Source: Tenacibaculum sp. AHE14PA (GTDB lineage Bacteria; Bacteroidota; Bacteroidia; Flavobacteriales; Flavobacteriaceae). From it: a stretch of 64,000 nt of DNA. The stretch spans positions 1,611,501-1,675,500 of the forward strand of contig NZ_CP058983.1 of the NCBI RefSeq assembly GCF_019278465.1. The letters run 5' to 3'. The notes beneath the pieces were generated by a model. That model saw nothing but the letters and a program-made list of their open reading frames with translations, did not search any database and was not told the origin of the DNA. Both the position numbers and the translations under genes were made by a program. Positions 47,601 through 55,443 of this stretch are shown piece after piece. The first letter of the stretch is position 1, and every line of letters starts with the position of its first letter.

Positions 47601-49354
47601 TCATCTTGCCAATATATATCTGAAACACCTGCTATTTGAAATCCTGGATCAACTGCTGTTACAGCTGGTCCATACCCATAACTTAGTCTTAATTTTTCTA
47701 TTGGTTCTGTAAAGAAAACATTTATATTTCCTGTAGCTTCTGTTGTTGGTGCTGACCCTGTTCCGTAAAAAGTAGGGTTCCCTGTAGCAATAACATCTTC
47801 TGTTGTTATATAATTAAAAGAAGAGATAACAGCACCTGCGGCTGTTGTTCCTTCTATTCTTATTTGATCTTGCCAGGTATCTCCTTGTGAATAATCAATA
47901 TCTACTAATAAAAAACCCAAGTTAAATACTGGTTTATCAAAATCGATAACCAAATCTGTAGTTGCACCAGGTATATTTGTTGCTGGATCTATATTGAAAT
48001 ACAAATACCCAGTATGGCCACCGTTTTGAGCAGTAGTGAATACCTTTTGATCATCTGTTGTACCAATACTACTAATATCTTCTGTTGTAAAATCTAAATC
48101 TGTAGCATTAATAGTCTTAGATTTTCCAGTAACTATTTCACCATCGATAAATTCATCTTCCCAAATTAAATGCGACAATCCTCTATCAATAGCATCTGCA
48201 CCATCAGGACCATCATCTGTAATCACGTTTCCGTTAATTGTATTGTTAACATCTACGGTAATAGTATCAAAATTATCTTCAGCTACTGGTGGCTCTGTAA
48301 CCCCATTAATATCTATAGAAAGAATACCTGTATCTGTAATCCCTAAATTATCAATTGCTGTATATGAAAAAATATCTTGTATTGTTTCTGTATCTTTTAA
48401 ACCAGTAACCGTTGTATTTGTTTCATCAACATCATATATATAACTACCATCTGGCTGTATTATTATACTACCATAAAGAGTTGTATAAGCAACACCTACA
48501 GAAGATTGATATAAATTAATATCATCTACTAGTAATGGCGCATTTGTTGTTGAATCATTGATTAATACATCACCAGAAATAGTACCTGTATTATTAGCGG
48601 CTACTGAGTTTGTATCATCTATAACTGTTGGCAGTGTTGTAAACACCCTAATTATTGTTTGAGCACTAGCTGTATCACCTGATGTATCTGTCACCGTAAC
48701 ATCCATGGTTCTTATACCATCCGTGTATACAGGTGAATTATTTACTCCATCATTATCATTCCCGTAGTTAAAATCATTTAATAATTCTAAAAAAACACTA
48801 TTAGGTATATTTCCTCCGCCAGATCTAACGACAGAAAAAGAACTATTTGTTCTCGTTAATGTTAATTGAACACCACTATATGTATGGGTATGTGTTTCAT
48901 TTGGGGTAGTAAATCTATACTCATATGGGGCTCCTGCAGCCCCGTCGGTAAATTCTGCGTTATTTATATATATCAATTCAAACTCATCAACTACTCCACT
49001 TAAACTTATAGTCGCAGAAGTAATTTCATTTCCATCTGATGTTACAATAGGAGAAACACTTGTTCCGTAAATAGAAAAATACACTGGCTGAACTTGAAAA
49101 TCGTGATTATTACCAGAAGTATTACTATTTAAATCTATAGTAGGTGCAGCAAACATTGCCGAAGAATAACTTCTTAAAGAAGTATTTACTGATGGTGTGT
49201 TTGGTATTAACCTATCGAAATACCCTTCCCACCAATTAGCGTTTGTAACTTTAATAGGATCTATAGGGCTACCATAAGAAAATATAGTAGCGAATAAAAA
49301 AACAAAAAACATAGGCACTACATTCTTCGAAGAATAAATGTAATTTTTTTTCAT
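32687..49354 (-). CDS. Giant repetitive adhesin, T9SS type B (gliding-motility-associated C-terminus)
   Basis: About 5555 residues from ATG 49354 (an upstream ATG at 49399 would hide the signal peptide). Order: signal peptide (to about residue 28); N-terminal region with VCBS/cadherin-like modules (about 30-750); 17 repeats of 86 residues (about 755-2217, [11 protein letters not shown] Ig-like); a spacer with SprB/PKD-like and Big_2-like modules; 25 repeats of 98 residues (about 2460-4907); Asp-rich thrombospondin type 3-like calcium-binding repeats in two 274-residue copies (about 4908-5455); and a type B sorting domain opening [15 protein letters not shown] with [10 protein letters not shown] and LPVGTYFYV. 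Each repeat unit has two cysteines. It is exported by the T9SS and probably mediates adhesion or gliding. Confidence 0.92.
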   Translation of the reverse strand: MKKNYIYSSKNVVPMFFVFLFATIFSYGSPIDPIKVTNANWWEGYFDRLIPNTPSVNTSLRSYSSAMFAAPTIDLNSNTSGNNHDFQVQPVYFSIYGTSVSPIVTSDGNEITSATISLSGVVDEFELIYINNAEFTDGAAGAPYEYRFTTPNETHTHTYSGVQLTLTRTNSSFSVVRSGGGNIPNSVFLELLNDFNYGNDNDGVNNSPVYTDGIRTMDVTVTDTSGDTASAQTIIRVFTTLPTVIDDTNSVAANNTGTISGDVLINDSTTNAPLLVDDINLYQSSVGVAYTTLYGSIIIQPDGSYIYDVDETNTTVTGLKDTETIQDIFSYTAIDNLGITDTGILSIDINGVTEPPVAEDNFDTITVDVNNTINGNVITDDGPDGADAIDRGLSHLIWEDEFIDGEIVTGKSKTINATDLDFTTEDISSIGTTDDQKVFTTAQNGGHTGYLYFNIDPATNIPGATTDLVIDFDKPVFNLGFLLVDIDYSQGDTWQDQIRIEGTTAAGAVISSFNYITTEDVIATGNPTFYGTGSAPTTEATGNINVFFTEPIEKLRLSYGYGPAVTAVDPGFQIAGVSDIYWQDEASVSVITLEGNLVPPGGLVYAGTYGTITINPNGTYTYVLDTGNPAVSSLLVGQTLTETFNYLISDTFTSDDANLIITINGSACTVSAASSTETVCINTILTNITHSTAGATGISNNGVSGANGLPAGVSASWASDEITISGTPTASGTFNYSIELTGGCNPAVNATGTITVTPNNTAAAASTMPTLCIDTALTDITIATSGATGIGAATDLPAGVTASWSSDVITITGTPTASGIFNYSIPLTGGCGTVNATGTITVTPNNTAAGASTTPTLCIDTALTDITIATSGATGIGAATDLPAGVTASWSSDVITITGTPTASGIFNYSIPLTGGCGTVNATGTITVTPNNTAAGASTTPTLCIDTALTDITIATSGATGIGAATDLPAGVTASWSSDVITITGTPTASGIFNYSIPLTGGCGTVNATGTITVTPNNTAAGASTTPTLCIDTALTDITIATSGATGIGAATDLPAGVTASWSSDVITITGTPTASGIFNYSIPLTGGCGTVNATGTITVTPNNTAAGASTTPTLCIDTALTDITIATSGATGIGAATDLPAGVTASWSSDVITITGTPTASGIFNYSIPLTGGCGTVNATGTITVTPNNTAAGASTTPTLCIDTALTDITIATSGATGIGAATDLPAGVTASWSSDVITITGTPTASGIFNYSIPLTGGCGTVNATGTITVTPNNTAAGASTTPTLCIDTALTDITIATSGATGIGAATDLPAGVTASWSSDVITITGTPTASGIFNYSIPLTGGCGTVNATGTITVTPNNTAAGASTTPTLCIDTALTDITIATSGATGIGAATDLPAGVTASWSSDVITITGTPTASGIFNYSIPLTGGCGTVNATGTITVTPNNTAAGASTTPTLCIDTALTDITIATSGATGIGAATDLPAGVTASWSSDVITITGTPTASGIFNYSIPLTGGCGTVNATGTITVTPNNTAAGASTTPTLCIDTALTDITIATSGATGIGAATDLPAGVTASWSSDVITITGTPTASGIFNYSIPLTGGCGTVNATGTITVTPNNTAAGASTTPTLCIDTALTDITIATSGATGIGAATDLPAGVTASWSSDVITITGTPTASGIFNYSIPLTGGCGTVNATGTITITPNNTAAGASTTPTLCIDTALTDITIATSGATGIGAATDLPAGVTASWSSDVITITGTPTASGIFNYSIPLTGGCGTVNATGTITVTPNNTAAGASTTPTLCIDTALTDITIATSGATGIGAATDLPAGVTASWSSDVITITGTPTASGIFNYSIPLTGGCGTVNATGTITVTPNNTAAGASTTPTLCIDTALTDITIATSGATGIGAATDLPAGVTASWSSDVITITGTPTASGIFNYSIPLTGGCGTVNATGTITVTPNNTAAGASTTPTLCIDTALTDITIATSGATGIGAATDLPAGVTASWSSDVITITGTPTASGIFNYSIPLTGGCGTVNATGTITVTPNNTAAGASTTPTLCIDTALTDITIATSGATGIGAATDLPAGVTASWSSDVITITGTPTASGIFNYSIPLTGGCGTVNATGTITVTPNNTAAGASTTPTLCIDTALTDITIATSGATGIGAATDLPAGVTASWSSDVITITGTPTVSGIFNYSIPLTGGCGTVNATGTITVNALDDASFNYNAASYCQTGVDPTPTIGGLAGGTFTSSPAGLNIKPGNGGIDLDVSTPGTYTVTYTTSGACPNSSDVSVTINDLEHSSFNYSTGAYCADATDPTPTITGDTGGNFTSTVGLIINASSGVIDVSASTPGAYTVTYITTGPCPDSSDVSVTINSVPNAPGITGDNLLCNGEMTTLSTTAIGTIVWSSDTPGVASINTSTGEVSAVSAGTTNITYTVTDGNGCSTESSSFTITVSCIDAVVDDFTATPVDGAAGGTSGDVTANDTLNGVAVVDSEINITLDNDDGSGITIDGNGNVVVPAGTDSGNYTLTYTICEIAVPSNCDTTTVDVIVNGTIDAVVDDFTATPVDGAAGGTSGDVTANDTLNGVAVVDSEINITLDNDDGSGITIDGNGNVVVPAGTDSGNYTLTYTICEIAVPSNCDTTTVDVIVNGTIDAVVDDFTATPVDGAAGGTSGDVTANDTLNGVAVVDSEINITLDNDDGSGITIDGNGNVVVPAGTDSGNYTLTYTICEIAVPSNCDTTTVDVIVNGTIDAVVDDFTATPVDGAAGGTSGDVTANDTLNGVAVVDSEINITLDNDDGSGITIDGNGNVVVPAGTDSGNYTLTYTICEIAVPSNCDTTTVDVIVNGTIDAVVDDFTATPVDGAAGGTSGDVTANDTLNGVAVVDSEINITLDNDDGSGITIDGNGNVVVPAGTDSGNYTLTYTICEIAVPSNCDTTTVDVIVNGTIDAVVDDFTATPVDGAAGGTSGDVTANDTLNGVAVVDSEINITLDNDDGSGITIDGNGNVVVPAGTDSGNYTLTYTICEIAVPSNCDTTTVDVIVNGTTDAVVDDFTATPVDGAAGGTSGDVTANDTLNGVAVVDSEINITLDNDDGSGITIDGNGNVVVPAGTDSGNYTLTYTICEIAVPSNCDTTTVDVIVNGTIDAVVDDFTATPVDGAAGGTSGDVTANDTLNGVAVVDSEINITLDNDDGSGITIDGNGNVVVPAGTDSGNYTLTYTICEIAVPSNCDTTTVDVIVNGTIDAVVDDFTATPVDGAAGGTSGDVTANDTLNGVAVVDSEINITLDNDDGSGITIDGNGNVVVPAGTDSGNYTLTYTICEIAVPSNCDTTTVDVIVNGTIDAVVDDFTATPVDGAAGGTSGDVTANDTLNGVAVVDSEINITLDNDDGSGITIDGNGNVVVPAGTDSGNYTLTYTICEIAVPSNCDTTTVDVIVNGTIDAVVDDFTATPVDGAAGGTSGDVTANDTLNGVAVVDSEINITLDNDDGSGITIDGNGNVVVPAGTDSGNYTLTYTICEIAVPSNCDTTTVDVIVNGTIDAVVDDFTATPVDGAAGGTSGDVTVNDTLNGVAVVDSEINITLDNDDGSGITIDGNGNVVVPAGTDSGNYTLTYTICEIAVPSNCDTTTVDVIVNGTIDAVVDDFTATPVDGAAGGTSGDVTANDTLNGVAVVDSEINITLDNDDGSGITIDGNGNVVVPAGTDSGNYTLTYTICEIAVPSNCDTTTVDVIVNGTIDAVVDDFTATPVDGAAGGTSGDVTANDTLNGVAVVDSEINITLDNDDGSGITIDGNGNVVVPAGTDSGNYTLTYTICEIAVPSNCDTTTVDVIVNGTIDAVVDDFTATPVDGAAGGTSGDVTANDTLNGVAVVDSEINITLDNDDGSGITIDGNGNVVVPAGTDSGNYTLTYTICEIAVPSNCDTTTVDVIVNGTIDAVVDDFTATPVDGAAGGTSGDVTANDTLNGVAVVDSEINITLDNDDGSGITIDGNGNVVVPAGTDSGNYTLTYTICEIAVPSNCDTTTVDVIVNGTIDAVVDDFTATPVDGAAGGTSGDVTANDTLNGVAVVDSEINITLDNDDGSGITIDGNGNVVVPAGTDSGNYTLTYTICEIAVPSNCDTTTVDVIVNGTIDAVVDDFTATPVDGAAGGTSGDVTVNDTLNGVAVVDSEINITLDNDDGSGITIDGNGNVVVPAGTDSGNYTLTYTICEIAVPSNCDTTTVDVIVNGTIDAVVDDFTATPVDGAAGGTSGDVTANDTLNGVAVVDSEINITLDNDDGSGITIDGNGNVVVPAGTDSGNYTLTYTICEIAVPSNCDTTTVDVIVNGTIDAVVDDFTATPVDGAAGGTSGDVTANDTLNGVAVVDSEINITLDNDDGSGITIDGNGNVVVPAGTDSGNYTLTYTICEIAVPSNCDTTTVDVIVNGTIDAVVDDFTATSVDGAAGGTSGDVTANDTLNGVAVVDSEINITLDNDDGSGITIDGNGNVVVPAGTDSGNYTLTYTICEIAVPSNCDTTTVDVIVNGTIDAVVDDFTATPVDGAAGGTSGDVTANDTLNGVAVVDSEINITLDNDDGSGITIDGNGNVVVPAGTDSGNYTLTYTICEIAVPSNCDTTTVDVTVNGTIDAVVDDFTATPVDGAAGGTSGDVTANDTLNGVAVVDSEINITLDNDDGSGITIDGNGNVVVPAGTDSGNYTLTYTICEIAVPSNCDTTTVDVTVNGTIDAVVDDFTATPVDGAAGGTSGDVTANDTLNGVAVVDSEINITLDNDDGSGITIDGNGNVVVPAGTGSGNYTLTYTICEIAVPSNCDTTTVDVIVNGTIDAVVDDFTATPVDGAAGGTSGDVTANDTLNGVAVVDSEINITLDNDDGSGITIDGNGNVVVPAGTDSGNYTLTYTICEIAVPSNCDTTTVDVIVFLDTDGDGIVDADDIDDDNDGIPDAAEGNGDTDGDGVPDSLDLDSDNDGILDVDEGGNGDLDTNSDGVIDTNDGASGADTNGDGQADASVDADEEPDTDGDGVPDYQDLDSDNDGINDVIEDDNIDANNDGIADGIDADGDGIVDSADADDANFGEGNGGEPDNTDSDGDGVPDYQDLDSDDDGINDVVEGGNDDSDANGDGIVDGDDSDGDGILDEVDDDNGNFGDAGNTDVNDTDPTDPTDGGNGTVGDSGTDADGDGIADSVDGDDANFGDAIDTDGDGIVDADDIDDDNDGIPDALEGNDDTDGDGVPDSLDLDSDNDGILDVDEGGNADLDTNGDGVIDTNDGASGADTNGDGQADASVDADEEPDTDGDGVPDYQDLDSDNDGINDVIEDDNIDANNDGIADGIDADGDGIVDSADADDANFGEGNGGEPDNTDSDGDGVPDYQDLDSDDDGINDVVEGGNDDSDANGDGIVDGDDSDGDGILDEVDDDNGNFGDAGNTDVNDTDPTDPTDGGNGTVGDSGTDADGDGIADSVDGDDGVFGDAEACIKIFNEFTPNGDGNNDVFVIDCIENYPNNSLEIYNRWGNTVYKASGYNNTDVSFKGISNGRVTINEEGKLPVGTYFYVLDLGDGSEPTSGWLYINR
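32988..34631 (-). repeat. Two tandem 822-bp copies of Asp-rich calcium-binding region
   Basis: Copies 32988-33809 and 33810-34631 differ at scattered, mostly synonymous positions and encode 274 residues each. They are rich in DxDxDG calcium loops ([24 protein letters not shown]). Both are in frame; the second copy borders the 294-bp array directly. Confidence 0.85.
34632..41974 (-). repeat. 25 tandem copies of a 294-bp (98-residue) repeat
   Basis: Unit starts recur exactly every 294 bases. The units are nearly identical and encode an acidic beta-type module with [26 protein letters not shown] and [12 protein letters not shown]. Rare variants mark single units, including an Ala-to-Val change at two places exactly six units (1764 bp) apart. 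Synonymous and single-base markers show blockwise duplication. Confidence 0.95.
42702..47090 (-). repeat. 17 tandem copies of a 258-bp (86-residue) repeat
   Basis: The word ATAACGTTGG recurs every 258 bases from 42911 to 47041, 17 times. Each unit encodes an Ig-like module with [22 protein letters not shown] and [12 protein letters not shown]. The copy nearest the N-terminus (47035) is the most diverged, and an older relative precedes it ([11 protein letters not shown]). Two unit variants recur three units apart. Confidence 0.95.
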
Positions 49355-49399
49355 AAAAACGCAATTTAAATTATAATAACCTCTAACAGTGCTTTGCAT

Positions 49400-49801
49400 T
49401 ACACTATAATAAATACGATAAATAATACTTTTTGGTTTAAAAAACTAAAATAAATAATTACTTATTTTAGTACTCTCTAATCTATTTTTTTAAAAACAAC
49501 CTGTAATTTACTACCAAATATAACAAAAAAAAACAAAATTTTATGCTTTTTTTAACGTTTAAAAAAAAGTCTTAAACTAATGTTTAAGACTTTTTAATCA
49601 AACCAACTTATAAAAAAACTAATTCCTACTATTTTTAAACCTTTACAGGGAATTACTCTACTCTTAATTTATATAATTCAACACCATACTTATAGCGTAT
49701 TAAAGTTGTTTTATACATACTGTTATTAATTAAGACACCTCTTTTTATTAAAAGTCACATCAAAAACAAAAAAACCTCAAAAAAGTTTTTTTTGAGGTTT
49801 T
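49400..49801. other. Intergenic region upstream of the adhesin gene
   Basis: 402 bases without a clear gene. It contains two hairpins (49564-49595, 49769-49803) and presumably the adhesin promoter, which was not pinned down. Between the hairpins the minus strand holds only a 21-codon frame (MYKTTLIRYKYGVELYK...), not supported as a gene; a small RNA ending at 49564 is possible. Confidence 0.5.
49564..49595. terminator. Terminator-like hairpin
   Basis: Perfect 14-bp stem AAAAAGTCTTAAAC / GTTTAAGACTTTTT with loop TAAT. No annotated gene ends here on either strand, which hints at an unrecognised small transcript or relic. Confidence 0.65.
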
Positions 49802-49803
49802 TT
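49769..49803 (-). terminator. Terminator of the clpS operon
   Basis: A 16-bp stem (AAAAAACCTCAAAAAA / TTTTTTGAGGTTTTTT) with loop GTT overlaps the stop codon of the gene at 49802-50074. Confidence 0.75.
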
Positions 49804-50074
49804 AATCTACATATTTTCTTAAAATTATGCGATGTTCTGGCAATGATTTATCGTAATCATTTATCAATAATTCTAATATTTCAGGTGGTTTTAAACCAAC
49901 TTCTTTTTTTGATTTATACCTTGAAACATATAAATTATAGGTTTCTTTATTTTTTTCGAAAATCAAAAAATGTTCTTCATTTAATATCGTAAAACATATT
50001 TCATTTCCTGAAAAAGCTTCCGATTCGTCTTTTATAAAATCAGAAAATTCATAGTATCTAAAAACATTTTCCAT
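49802..50074 (-). CDS. Small hypothetical protein downstream of clpS
   Basis: 90 residues, no signal peptide. It begins MENVFRYYEFSDFIKDE and contains EICFTILNEEHFLIFEKN and a proline hinge (LKPPEILELL), a mixed alpha/beta pattern of a soluble cytoplasmic protein. It starts one base after the clpS stop codon, so translation is probably coupled. No family is recognised. Coupling to clpS suggests, but does not show, a link to protein turnover. Its stop codon lies in the terminator stem. Confidence 0.65.
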   Translation of the reverse strand: MENVFRYYEFSDFIKDESEAFSGNEICFTILNEEHFLIFEKNKETYNLYVSRYKSKKEVGLKPPEILELLINDYDKSLPEHRIILRKYVD

Positions 50075-50075
50075 A

Positions 50076-50351
50076 CTAAACGATCTCTACAGATAAACCT
50101 AATTGTAATAATTTAGAACACATAGCCTCTAACTCTTTATATTCACCTGTTTTTACGGCACACTTACCTTTGTAATGAACTAAAAAAGAGCATTGTTCTG
50201 CTTGTTCTAAAGTATGATCACATACATCTACTAAACTATCAATTACATGATCGAAAGTATTTACATCGTCATTATGTAAAATAATTTCGTGCTTTTTTGT
50301 TTCCTGAATTAAGACATCTAGCTCTTCTTGTATTTTTTCTATTGTACTCAT
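50076..50351 (-). CDS. clpS: ATP-dependent Clp protease adaptor ClpS
   Basis: 91 residues. ClpS binds N-degron substrates and hands them to ClpA/ClpC-ClpP. The core signature is intact: ILHNDDVNTFDHVIDSL (about 25-41, with the Asn-Asp-Asp contacts to the N-terminal residue), then EQAEQCSFLVHYKGKCAV (about 54-71) with the substrate-gating helix and the conserved His in VHYKGKC. Flavobacterial ClpS has an N-terminal helical extension like the one here (MSTIEKIQEELDVL). It follows prmA by five bases and is part of the tpiA-prmA-clpS operon. Confidence 0.9.
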   Translation of the reverse strand: MSTIEKIQEELDVLIQETKKHEIILHNDDVNTFDHVIDSLVDVCDHTLEQAEQCSFLVHYKGKCAVKTGEYKELEAMCSKLLQLGLSVEIV

Positions 50352-50356
50352 CTACG

Positions 50357-51190
50357 CTATTTTTGATACTGCAAAGCTACCCAATTATTTCTGTTAATTG
50401 TTTTATTTAATGTTAAACCGTGCTTAGAAACCTCGGCATCTATAATAGAAATATCTTCTTTATAGAATCCACTTAACAATAAAACGCCGTTTTTATTTAA
50501 GCAACTTGCATATATTTTCATATCACTCAGCAAAATATTACGATTAATATTTGCAATAATAATATCGTACTTTTTATTCGCTAAAAGAGAAGAATCTCCT
50601 TCATAAACGGTAATGTTTTTACACCCGTTTCTCTGAACATTCTCTAACGAATTCTCGTAACACCAAGCATCAATATCTATAGCGTCTATTGGATTAGCAC
50701 CTTTCATTTCAGCAAAAATTGCTAAAATTCCGGTTCCACAGCCCATATCTAACACTTTTTTGTTGGTTACATCTAAATTAATTAAATGTTGTACCATCAT
50801 ATGTGTTGTTTCATGATGACCTGTACCAAAACTCATTTTTGGTTCTATAACGATATCGTACTTTAAATTAGGGTTTTCATGAAATGGTGCTCTAATGCTT
50901 ACCAAGTCGTCAACCTGAATTTGATTAAAATTTTTCTCCCACTCGGCATTCCAATTTGTTTGTTCGATTTCGCTGTGTTTAAAATTGATTGAAAATGCGT
51001 CTGATTTCAAAATAAAAACGTTTTCTAATAAATTTTCTTTCCAATCGTTTTTCTGAATGTATGCGGTAACTCCGTTTTCATTCTCTACAAAACTTTCAAA
51101 ACCAACTTCACCTAATTCAGCTATTAAAATTTCTGTTGTTGGTTCTTTAGGTGATACTTCAAAAATATACTCTATATAAATATTATCCAT
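50357..51190 (-). CDS. prmA: Ribosomal protein L11 methyltransferase
   Basis: 277 residues. PrmA trimethylates amino groups of ribosomal protein L11 using S-adenosylmethionine. The N-terminal substrate-recognition domain covers about 1-95; the methyltransferase domain has GTGHHETTH (122-130), the SAM-binding LDMGCGTGILAI (147-158) and the downstream ANINRNI (about 207-213, equivalent to the NPPY-like motif). Its ATG overlaps the last base of tpiA (shared base 51190), so translation is coupled. The gene is five bases upstream of clpS. Length is close to the E. coli enzyme (293). Confidence 0.9.
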   Translation of the reverse strand: MDNIYIEYIFEVSPKEPTTEILIAELGEVGFESFVENENGVTAYIQKNDWKENLLENVFILKSDAFSINFKHSEIEQTNWNAEWEKNFNQIQVDDLVSIRAPFHENPNLKYDIVIEPKMSFGTGHHETTHMMVQHLINLDVTNKKVLDMGCGTGILAIFAEMKGANPIDAIDIDAWCYENSLENVQRNGCKNITVYEGDSSLLANKKYDIIIANINRNILLSDMKIYASCLNKNGVLLLSGFYKEDISIIDAEVSKHGLTLNKTINRNNWVALQYQK

Positions 51191-51948
51191 TAAATTGATT
51201 TAATTATAGCTACAAAATCATCCGCTTTTAAAGCTGCTCCTCCAATTAATCCTCCGTCAACATCTGGTTTAGAAAAAATTTCTTTTGCATTTGCTGGCTT
51301 TACACTACCACCATATAAAATTGAAATCTTTTCAGCCACTTCACCTCCATACTCATTCGCTATAGTTGTTCTTATAAAAGCGTGCATTTCTTGTGCTTGC
51401 TCTGGCGATGCTGTTTCTCCAGTTCCTATTGCCCAAACTGGTTCATAAGCTAATATGATTTTAGAAAAATCGCGTTTTTTTAAATGAAACAATCCTTCTT
51501 TTAACTGATTATCAACAACTTTAAAGTGATTTTCTGATTTTCGATCTTCTAAAACCTCTCCAAAACAAAAAATTGTTTCTAAACCATTTTCTAAGGCTGT
51601 GGTTACTTTTTCAGCAAGAAGCTCATTTGTTTCTCCAAAATACTCTCTGCGTTCAGAATGACCAAGAATCACTAAATTTAAGCCTAAAGAAGTTAACATA
51701 TCTGCAGAAACCTCTCCTGTAAAAGCACCATTTTTAGATTGATGCATGTTTTGTGCTGCTACTTCAATTTCAGATTTTTTAGTTCTTTTAATTGCGGTAT
51801 TCAAATTCACAAAACTAGGTGCAATGATTACTCGCGTATCATCACCTATTTGCTTTTTTACTCCTTTTTTTATCTGCTTGATTAACGTTTTAGTTTCATC
51901 AAGGTTATTATTCATTTTCCAGTTACCTGCAACTATTTTTTTTCTCAA
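51190..51948 (-). CDS. tpiA: Triose-phosphate isomerase
   Basis: 252 residues, normal length. Interconverts dihydroxyacetone phosphate and glyceraldehyde 3-phosphate in glycolysis and gluconeogenesis. Catalytic residues are visible: Asn9 and Lys11 (AGNWKMN), His97 (GHSERR), Glu169 (AYEPVWAIGTG); the phosphate loop is in LYGGSVKPAN near the C-terminus. It lies 25 bases after the TlpA-like lipoprotein gene at 51974 and is coupled with prmA by a one-base overlap. An essentially housekeeping gene in a mixed operon. Confidence 0.95.
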   Translation of the reverse strand: MRKKIVAGNWKMNNNLDETKTLIKQIKKGVKKQIGDDTRVIIAPSFVNLNTAIKRTKKSEIEVAAQNMHQSKNGAFTGEVSADMLTSLGLNLVILGHSERREYFGETNELLAEKVTTALENGLETIFCFGEVLEDRKSENHFKVVDNQLKEGLFHLKKRDFSKIILAYEPVWAIGTGETASPEQAQEMHAFIRTTIANEYGGEVAEKISILYGGSVKPANAKEIFSKPDVDGGLIGGAALKADDFVAIIKSI

Positions 51949-51973
51949 AATTACTATATAATTTATATTTTTA

Positions 51974-52465
51974 TTACTTACTTAATGCCGCTTTCATCCT
52001 CGGATCGATAGATTCTGCTACATGACCCAAAGCTGTAATTCCTTTTTCATTTACAACCATATAACTTGGCACATCTTTTATCCCTAAACCTTTTGCATAG
52101 CCACCTTTAAGAGCTGCTGGTAAAAAGTAATGATCACCTTCTATATTAAAAAATCGTTCTTTTCCTTTTTTCCATTGCTCGACTGTTTTATCTATTGATA
52201 AGAATACAAAAACAACATCTGGATTTTCTGCTTTTAATTTTTTAATATCTGGTATTCCAGAAATACACTCAGCACACCATGACGCGCAAAGCTCGAACAT
52301 TATTTTTTTTCCTTTATGTTTTGCTAAAATCTCTTTAAACGTGATTGATTCCTCATCTAAGGTTAAAAACCTCTCATTTAAAACATCTTGTGAAAAAGCA
52401 GCTGGTTTCTTCCCATTACATGATGCAAGTAAAACAAAAACGAATACATAAATAATTTTTTTCAT
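51974..52465 (-). CDS. TlpA-like thioredoxin-fold lipoprotein, CxxC present (copy 1)
   Basis: 163 residues; lipoprotein signal MKKIIYVFVFVLLASC (Cys16). The thioredoxin fold starts at about residue 38 (EESITFKEILAKHKGKK) and has the redox site C64-A-E-C67 (SWCAECISG), then LSIDKTVEQWKKG and the cis-proline region KDVPSYMVVNEKG. Being lipid-anchored and outside the cytoplasm, it probably reduces or isomerises disulfides in envelope proteins. It is the last of three tandem paralogues; the other two differ at the second Cys. Confidence 0.8.
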   Translation of the reverse strand: MKKIIYVFVFVLLASCNGKKPAAFSQDVLNERFLTLDEESITFKEILAKHKGKKIMFELCASWCAECISGIPDIKKLKAENPDVVFVFLSIDKTVEQWKKGKERFFNIEGDHYFLPAALKGGYAKGLGIKDVPSYMVVNEKGITALGHVAESIDPRMKAALSK

Positions 52466-52509
52466 AATTTTATTTAAAATTTTGGTGAAATTTAACAGCT
52501 AAAAATACG

Positions 52510-53001
52510 TTATTTTTTTAACTCCTTAATAATTGCACTATCCGTGATCTTTGTTTTGTTAAAGACTGCTATTTTTCCTTCTTTGTCAATCACTAAATAA
52601 CGAGGAATCCAACTTAACGCCAAAAACTTCCCGAAACTACCTTCCCAACCAGATTTCATAAAATAATGTTGCCCTTTTAACTCCAATCTTTTAACTCCTT
52701 CTTTCCAAGAATCTAAATCTCTATCTAGCGACAGGTATAAATAAGCAACTTCACTATTTTCTTCTTGCTGTTTTTTAACATCTGGTAAATTTTCAAGGCA
52801 ATCTTTACACCAAGAAGCCCAAACATCAATCACTATTTTTTTACCTTTATTTTTTTCTAAAATTTCTTTAAACTTTACTTCTTCGTTATTTATAGAAGTA
52901 AAAACATCATTTAGTGCTTTTTCAGAAAACTCCGTAGGGTTTTCAACAGAACAACTTACTAACAGCATTGTTATAAAAACGAATACGATACTTTTTTTCA
53001 T
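52510..53001 (-). CDS. TlpA-like thioredoxin-fold lipoprotein, CxxC present (copy 2)
   Basis: 163 residues from ATG 53001 (a longer frame to 53076 runs into the previous gene and lacks the signal). Lipoprotein signal MKKSIVFVFITMLLVSC (Cys17); thioredoxin-type site C65-K-D-C68 (SWCKDCLE); LSLDRDLDSWKEG; cis-proline segment LSWIPRYLVIDKEG. Closely similar in layout to its two neighbours. Its ATG begins one base after the stop of copy 3, so translation is coupled; copy 1 follows 44 bases downstream. Likely an envelope thiol-disulfide enzyme. Confidence 0.8.
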   Translation of the reverse strand: MKKSIVFVFITMLLVSCSVENPTEFSEKALNDVFTSINNEEVKFKEILEKNKGKKIVIDVWASWCKDCLENLPDVKKQQEENSEVAYLYLSLDRDLDSWKEGVKRLELKGQHYFMKSGWEGSFGKFLALSWIPRYLVIDKEGKIAVFNKTKITDSAIIKELKK

Positions 53002-53002
53002 A

Positions 53003-53485
53003 CTATTTAATCTTATTTTTAATTTTATTAGACACTTTTGATGATTTAAAAAGTTTAATATCTCCTTTTTCATCAATAATCATAAACCTCGGAATTGTTT
53101 TTAAGTTTAAAAAAGCTCCTAACTTCCCTTTTCCCTTCTTCGGAATGTAATAATGCTGACCTTTTATACTCAAATTTTCAAGTCCTCTTTTCCAGTCGAA
53201 ATAAGAATGATCTACTGACAAAAAAACATATTTAATTGATGGATTTTCTTTTTGCACCGCAGCAACATCATCAAAACTATCTTGACTTACCGGACAATAC
53301 GTTGCAAAAACTTGTACAAATTGTTTCGTTCCTTTATTGTTTGTCAAAACTGTTCTTAATGTAATAGAATCTCTTTCTGTTGTTACCAATTTTTCATCTA
53401 AAGCTTCTTTATTAAAAGACTTAGGCTGAAAAACAGCACAACTATTCAGCGTTAAAAGGACTATTAAAAATAAAAATATTCTCAT
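53003..53485 (-). CDS. TlpA-like lipoprotein with degenerate active site (copy 3)
   Basis: 160 residues, lipoprotein signal MRIFLFLIVLLTLNSC (Cys16). Same layout as copies 1 and 2, but the redox site reads C64-P-V-S67 (TYCPVSQD): the second cysteine has become serine. The rest of the fold is kept (LSVDHSYFDWKRG, KTIPRFMIIDEKG). Such one-Cys thioredoxins can act as monothiol or substrate-binding proteins, or as isomerases. It starts one base after the permease gene ends. The change is not a frameshift; the protein is otherwise intact. Confidence 0.78.
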   Translation of the reverse strand: MRIFLFLIVLLTLNSCAVFQPKSFNKEALDEKLVTTERDSITLRTVLTNNKGTKQFVQVFATYCPVSQDSFDDVAAVQKENPSIKYVFLSVDHSYFDWKRGLENLSIKGQHYYIPKKGKGKLGAFLNLKTIPRFMIIDEKGDIKLFKSSKVSNKIKNKIK

Positions 53486-53486
53486 T

Positions 53487-54563
53487 TTAGTTTAATTTAA
53501 TTCGTGGATCTAACCAACTGTAAATAACATCAACCAATATATTTATCAAAATAAATAATGTTGCCACGACTAACACACTTCCCATAATTACAGGTAAATC
53601 TAACGTGTTTAGCGAGTTTACTATTTCTTTACCTAAGCCATTCCAGTTAAAAATATACTCCACAAAAACGGCTCCTGCTAACATCGATGCAAACCAACCA
53701 GAAATTGCAGTTACTACTGGATTTAACGAATTTTTTAACGCGTGTTTACGAATTACCTGATACATGGTTAATCCTTTTGCTTTGGCGGTTCTTATATAAT
53801 CTTGATTCATCGTTTCTAACAACGAGTTACGCATTAATTGTATTACTACCGCTAACGGACGAATACCTAATACAATTGCTGGCAACAACAAGTTTTTCCA
53901 CTGAATACGCATTCCTTCTCCGAAATCATCAACTTCATACAAACTACCTGTCATTTCTAAACCCGTGTATTCATGCAATACAAATCCGAAAAACCAAGCA
54001 AATAAAATTGCCGAGAAAAAAGACGGCACACTCATACCTAATGTACTTATTACTGCTATAATTCTGTCGAAAAAAGTATCTTTATATAAGGCTGATAAAA
54101 TTCCTAAAACGATTCCTAACAGCAACGCTATTACAATTGCAAAAATTGCTAAAACTGCGGTATTTGGTAATGTTTCTGCAATTACTTCGGATACATTCTT
54201 TCCGTTTTTTTGAAATGATTGTCGTAAATACGGATATTTAATCACCAGATTCACTTTACCTATCGTAAATAATTTTTGTCCACTATATTTCCCTTCGGAT
54301 AAAAAAGTATAATCGTCAGTGTTACTGCTATGTAACGACAACGGCGAAACATCGTTTAAATAATACAAATACTGTGTAAATACCGGTTTATCAAAACCAT
54401 ACTTTTGTCGTATATTCTGTAGCTGTTCAGTATCTTCTCGCTGGTCTAACATCATTCTTGCCGGATCACCTGGCAACACATTAAACAAAAAGAAAATAAC
54501 TGTAACGACTCCAAATAAAGTTAAGAATCCGTAGAAAATTTTATTAATTATATATTGAAACAT
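53487..54563 (-). CDS. Peptide-type ABC transporter permease (DppB/OppB family)
   Basis: 358 residues from ATG 54563. Six membrane helices: the first at about 10-31 (FYGFLTLFGVVTVIFFLFNVLPGDP), the rest from about 125 on. The cytoplasmic EAA-like loop reads LLETMNQDYIRTAKAKGLT with GLT..QVIRKHALKN, the OppB/DppB binding-protein-dependent permease signature. It would form a channel with a DppC-type partner and ATPases, none of which is in this window. A long insert (about 55-120) lies between helices 1 and 2. First gene of a leftward operon with the three TlpA-like lipoproteins and tpiA. Confidence 0.85.
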   Translation of the reverse strand: MFQYIINKIFYGFLTLFGVVTVIFFLFNVLPGDPARMMLDQREDTEQLQNIRQKYGFDKPVFTQYLYYLNDVSPLSLHSSNTDDYTFLSEGKYSGQKLFTIGKVNLVIKYPYLRQSFQKNGKNVSEVIAETLPNTAVLAIFAIVIALLLGIVLGILSALYKDTFFDRIIAVISTLGMSVPSFFSAILFAWFFGFVLHEYTGLEMTGSLYEVDDFGEGMRIQWKNLLLPAIVLGIRPLAVVIQLMRNSLLETMNQDYIRTAKAKGLTMYQVIRKHALKNSLNPVVTAISGWFASMLAGAVFVEYIFNWNGLGKEIVNSLNTLDLPVIMGSVLVVATLFILINILVDVIYSWLDPRIKLN

Positions 54564-54569
54564 ATATAA

Positions 54570-54577
54570 CAAAGATA
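54570..54577 (-). promoter_or_regulatory. -7 box TATCTTTG, permease operon
   Basis: Perfect TAnnTTTG on the minus strand. Transcription would start close to 54563, the A of the permease ATG, so the mRNA may be leaderless or nearly so. No TTG at -33. Confidence 0.45.
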
Positions 54578-54598
54578 AAAGAAAGTGTTAAAAAAGTG

Positions 54599-54606
54599 TA
54601 CTTTTG
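54599..54606 (+). promoter_or_regulatory. -7 box TACTTTTG, pyrF
   Basis: Perfect TAnnTTTG on the plus strand, 20 bases before ATG 54627. It lies only 21 bases from the opposite -7 box, so the two promoters compete or are jointly bound. Confidence 0.5.
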
Positions 54607-54626
54607 TGTAACTTTTACAACAACAC

Positions 54627-55439
54627 ATGACTACACAACAATTAGTTAACGAAATTAAAAGAAAAAAATCGTTTTTATGCATCGGTCTAGATGTCGATTT
54701 AACCAAAATACCACCACATTTATTAAAAGAAGAAGATCCTATTTTTGCCTTTAACAAAGCAATTATTGATGCAACGCATCATTTGTGCGTTGCCTATAAA
54801 CCGAACACTGCTTTTTATGAAGCTTACGGAATTAAAGGTTGGAAATCTTTAGAAAAAACAATAAAATACTTAAACAAAAAGCATCCTGAAATTTTTACTA
54901 TTGCGGATGCAAAACGTGGTGATATTGGCAATACCTCAACGATGTATGCAAAAGCTTTTTTTGAAGATTTAGCATTCGATTCAGTTACAGTGGCTCCTTA
55001 TATGGGAAAAGATTCTGTAGAGCCTTTTTTAGCTTTTAAAGATAAACATACCATTATGTTGGCACTAACATCTAACCAAGGCGCATTCGATTTCCAGACG
55101 CTAAGCGTTAATAATAATGAATTATATAAAGAAGTTTTAAAGGTATCAAAAAACTGGAAAAACTCAGAAAACTTAATGTATGTTGTGGGTGCCACCAAAG
55201 CCGAATACTTTAAAGAAATTAGAAAAATTGTTCCTGATAGTTTTTTACTAGTTCCTGGTGTTGGCGCACAAGGCGGAAATCTACAGGATGTTTGTAAATA
55301 CGGAATGAGCAAAAATATTGGCTTGTTAATAAACTCATCTCGCGGAATTATTTACGCATCTAACAACGAAAAATTTGCAAGTGAAGCTGCTAAAAAAGCA
55401 GCAGAATTACAGTTACAAATGAGTGCTATCTTAAACTAA
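54627..55439 (+). CDS. pyrF: Orotidine 5'-phosphate decarboxylase (type 2)
   Basis: 270 residues. Last step of UMP synthesis, decarboxylating OMP. The catalytic signature is [10 protein letters not shown] at 94-103 (Asp94, Lys96, Asp99). Residues 18-24 (CIGLDVD) hold the first substrate contact, and [12 protein letters not shown] with SSRGIIYA near the C-terminus form the phosphate-binding site. The length (270) and motif spacing mark the longer PyrF subfamily 2 found in mycobacteria and Bacteroidota, rather than the 240-residue E. coli form. Four bases separate it from the BtuF-like gene, which is probably cotranscribed. Confidence 0.92.
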   Translation: MTTQQLVNEIKRKKSFLCIGLDVDLTKIPPHLLKEEDPIFAFNKAIIDATHHLCVAYKPNTAFYEAYGIKGWKSLEKTIKYLNKKHPEIFTIADAKRGDIGNTSTMYAKAFFEDLAFDSVTVAPYMGKDSVEPFLAFKDKHTIMLALTSNQGAFDFQTLSVNNNELYKEVLKVSKNWKNSENLMYVVGATKAEYFKEIRKIVPDSFLLVPGVGAQGGNLQDVCKYGMSKNIGLLINSSRGIIYASNNEKFASEAAKKAAELQLQMSAILN

Positions 55440-55443
55440 AAAT

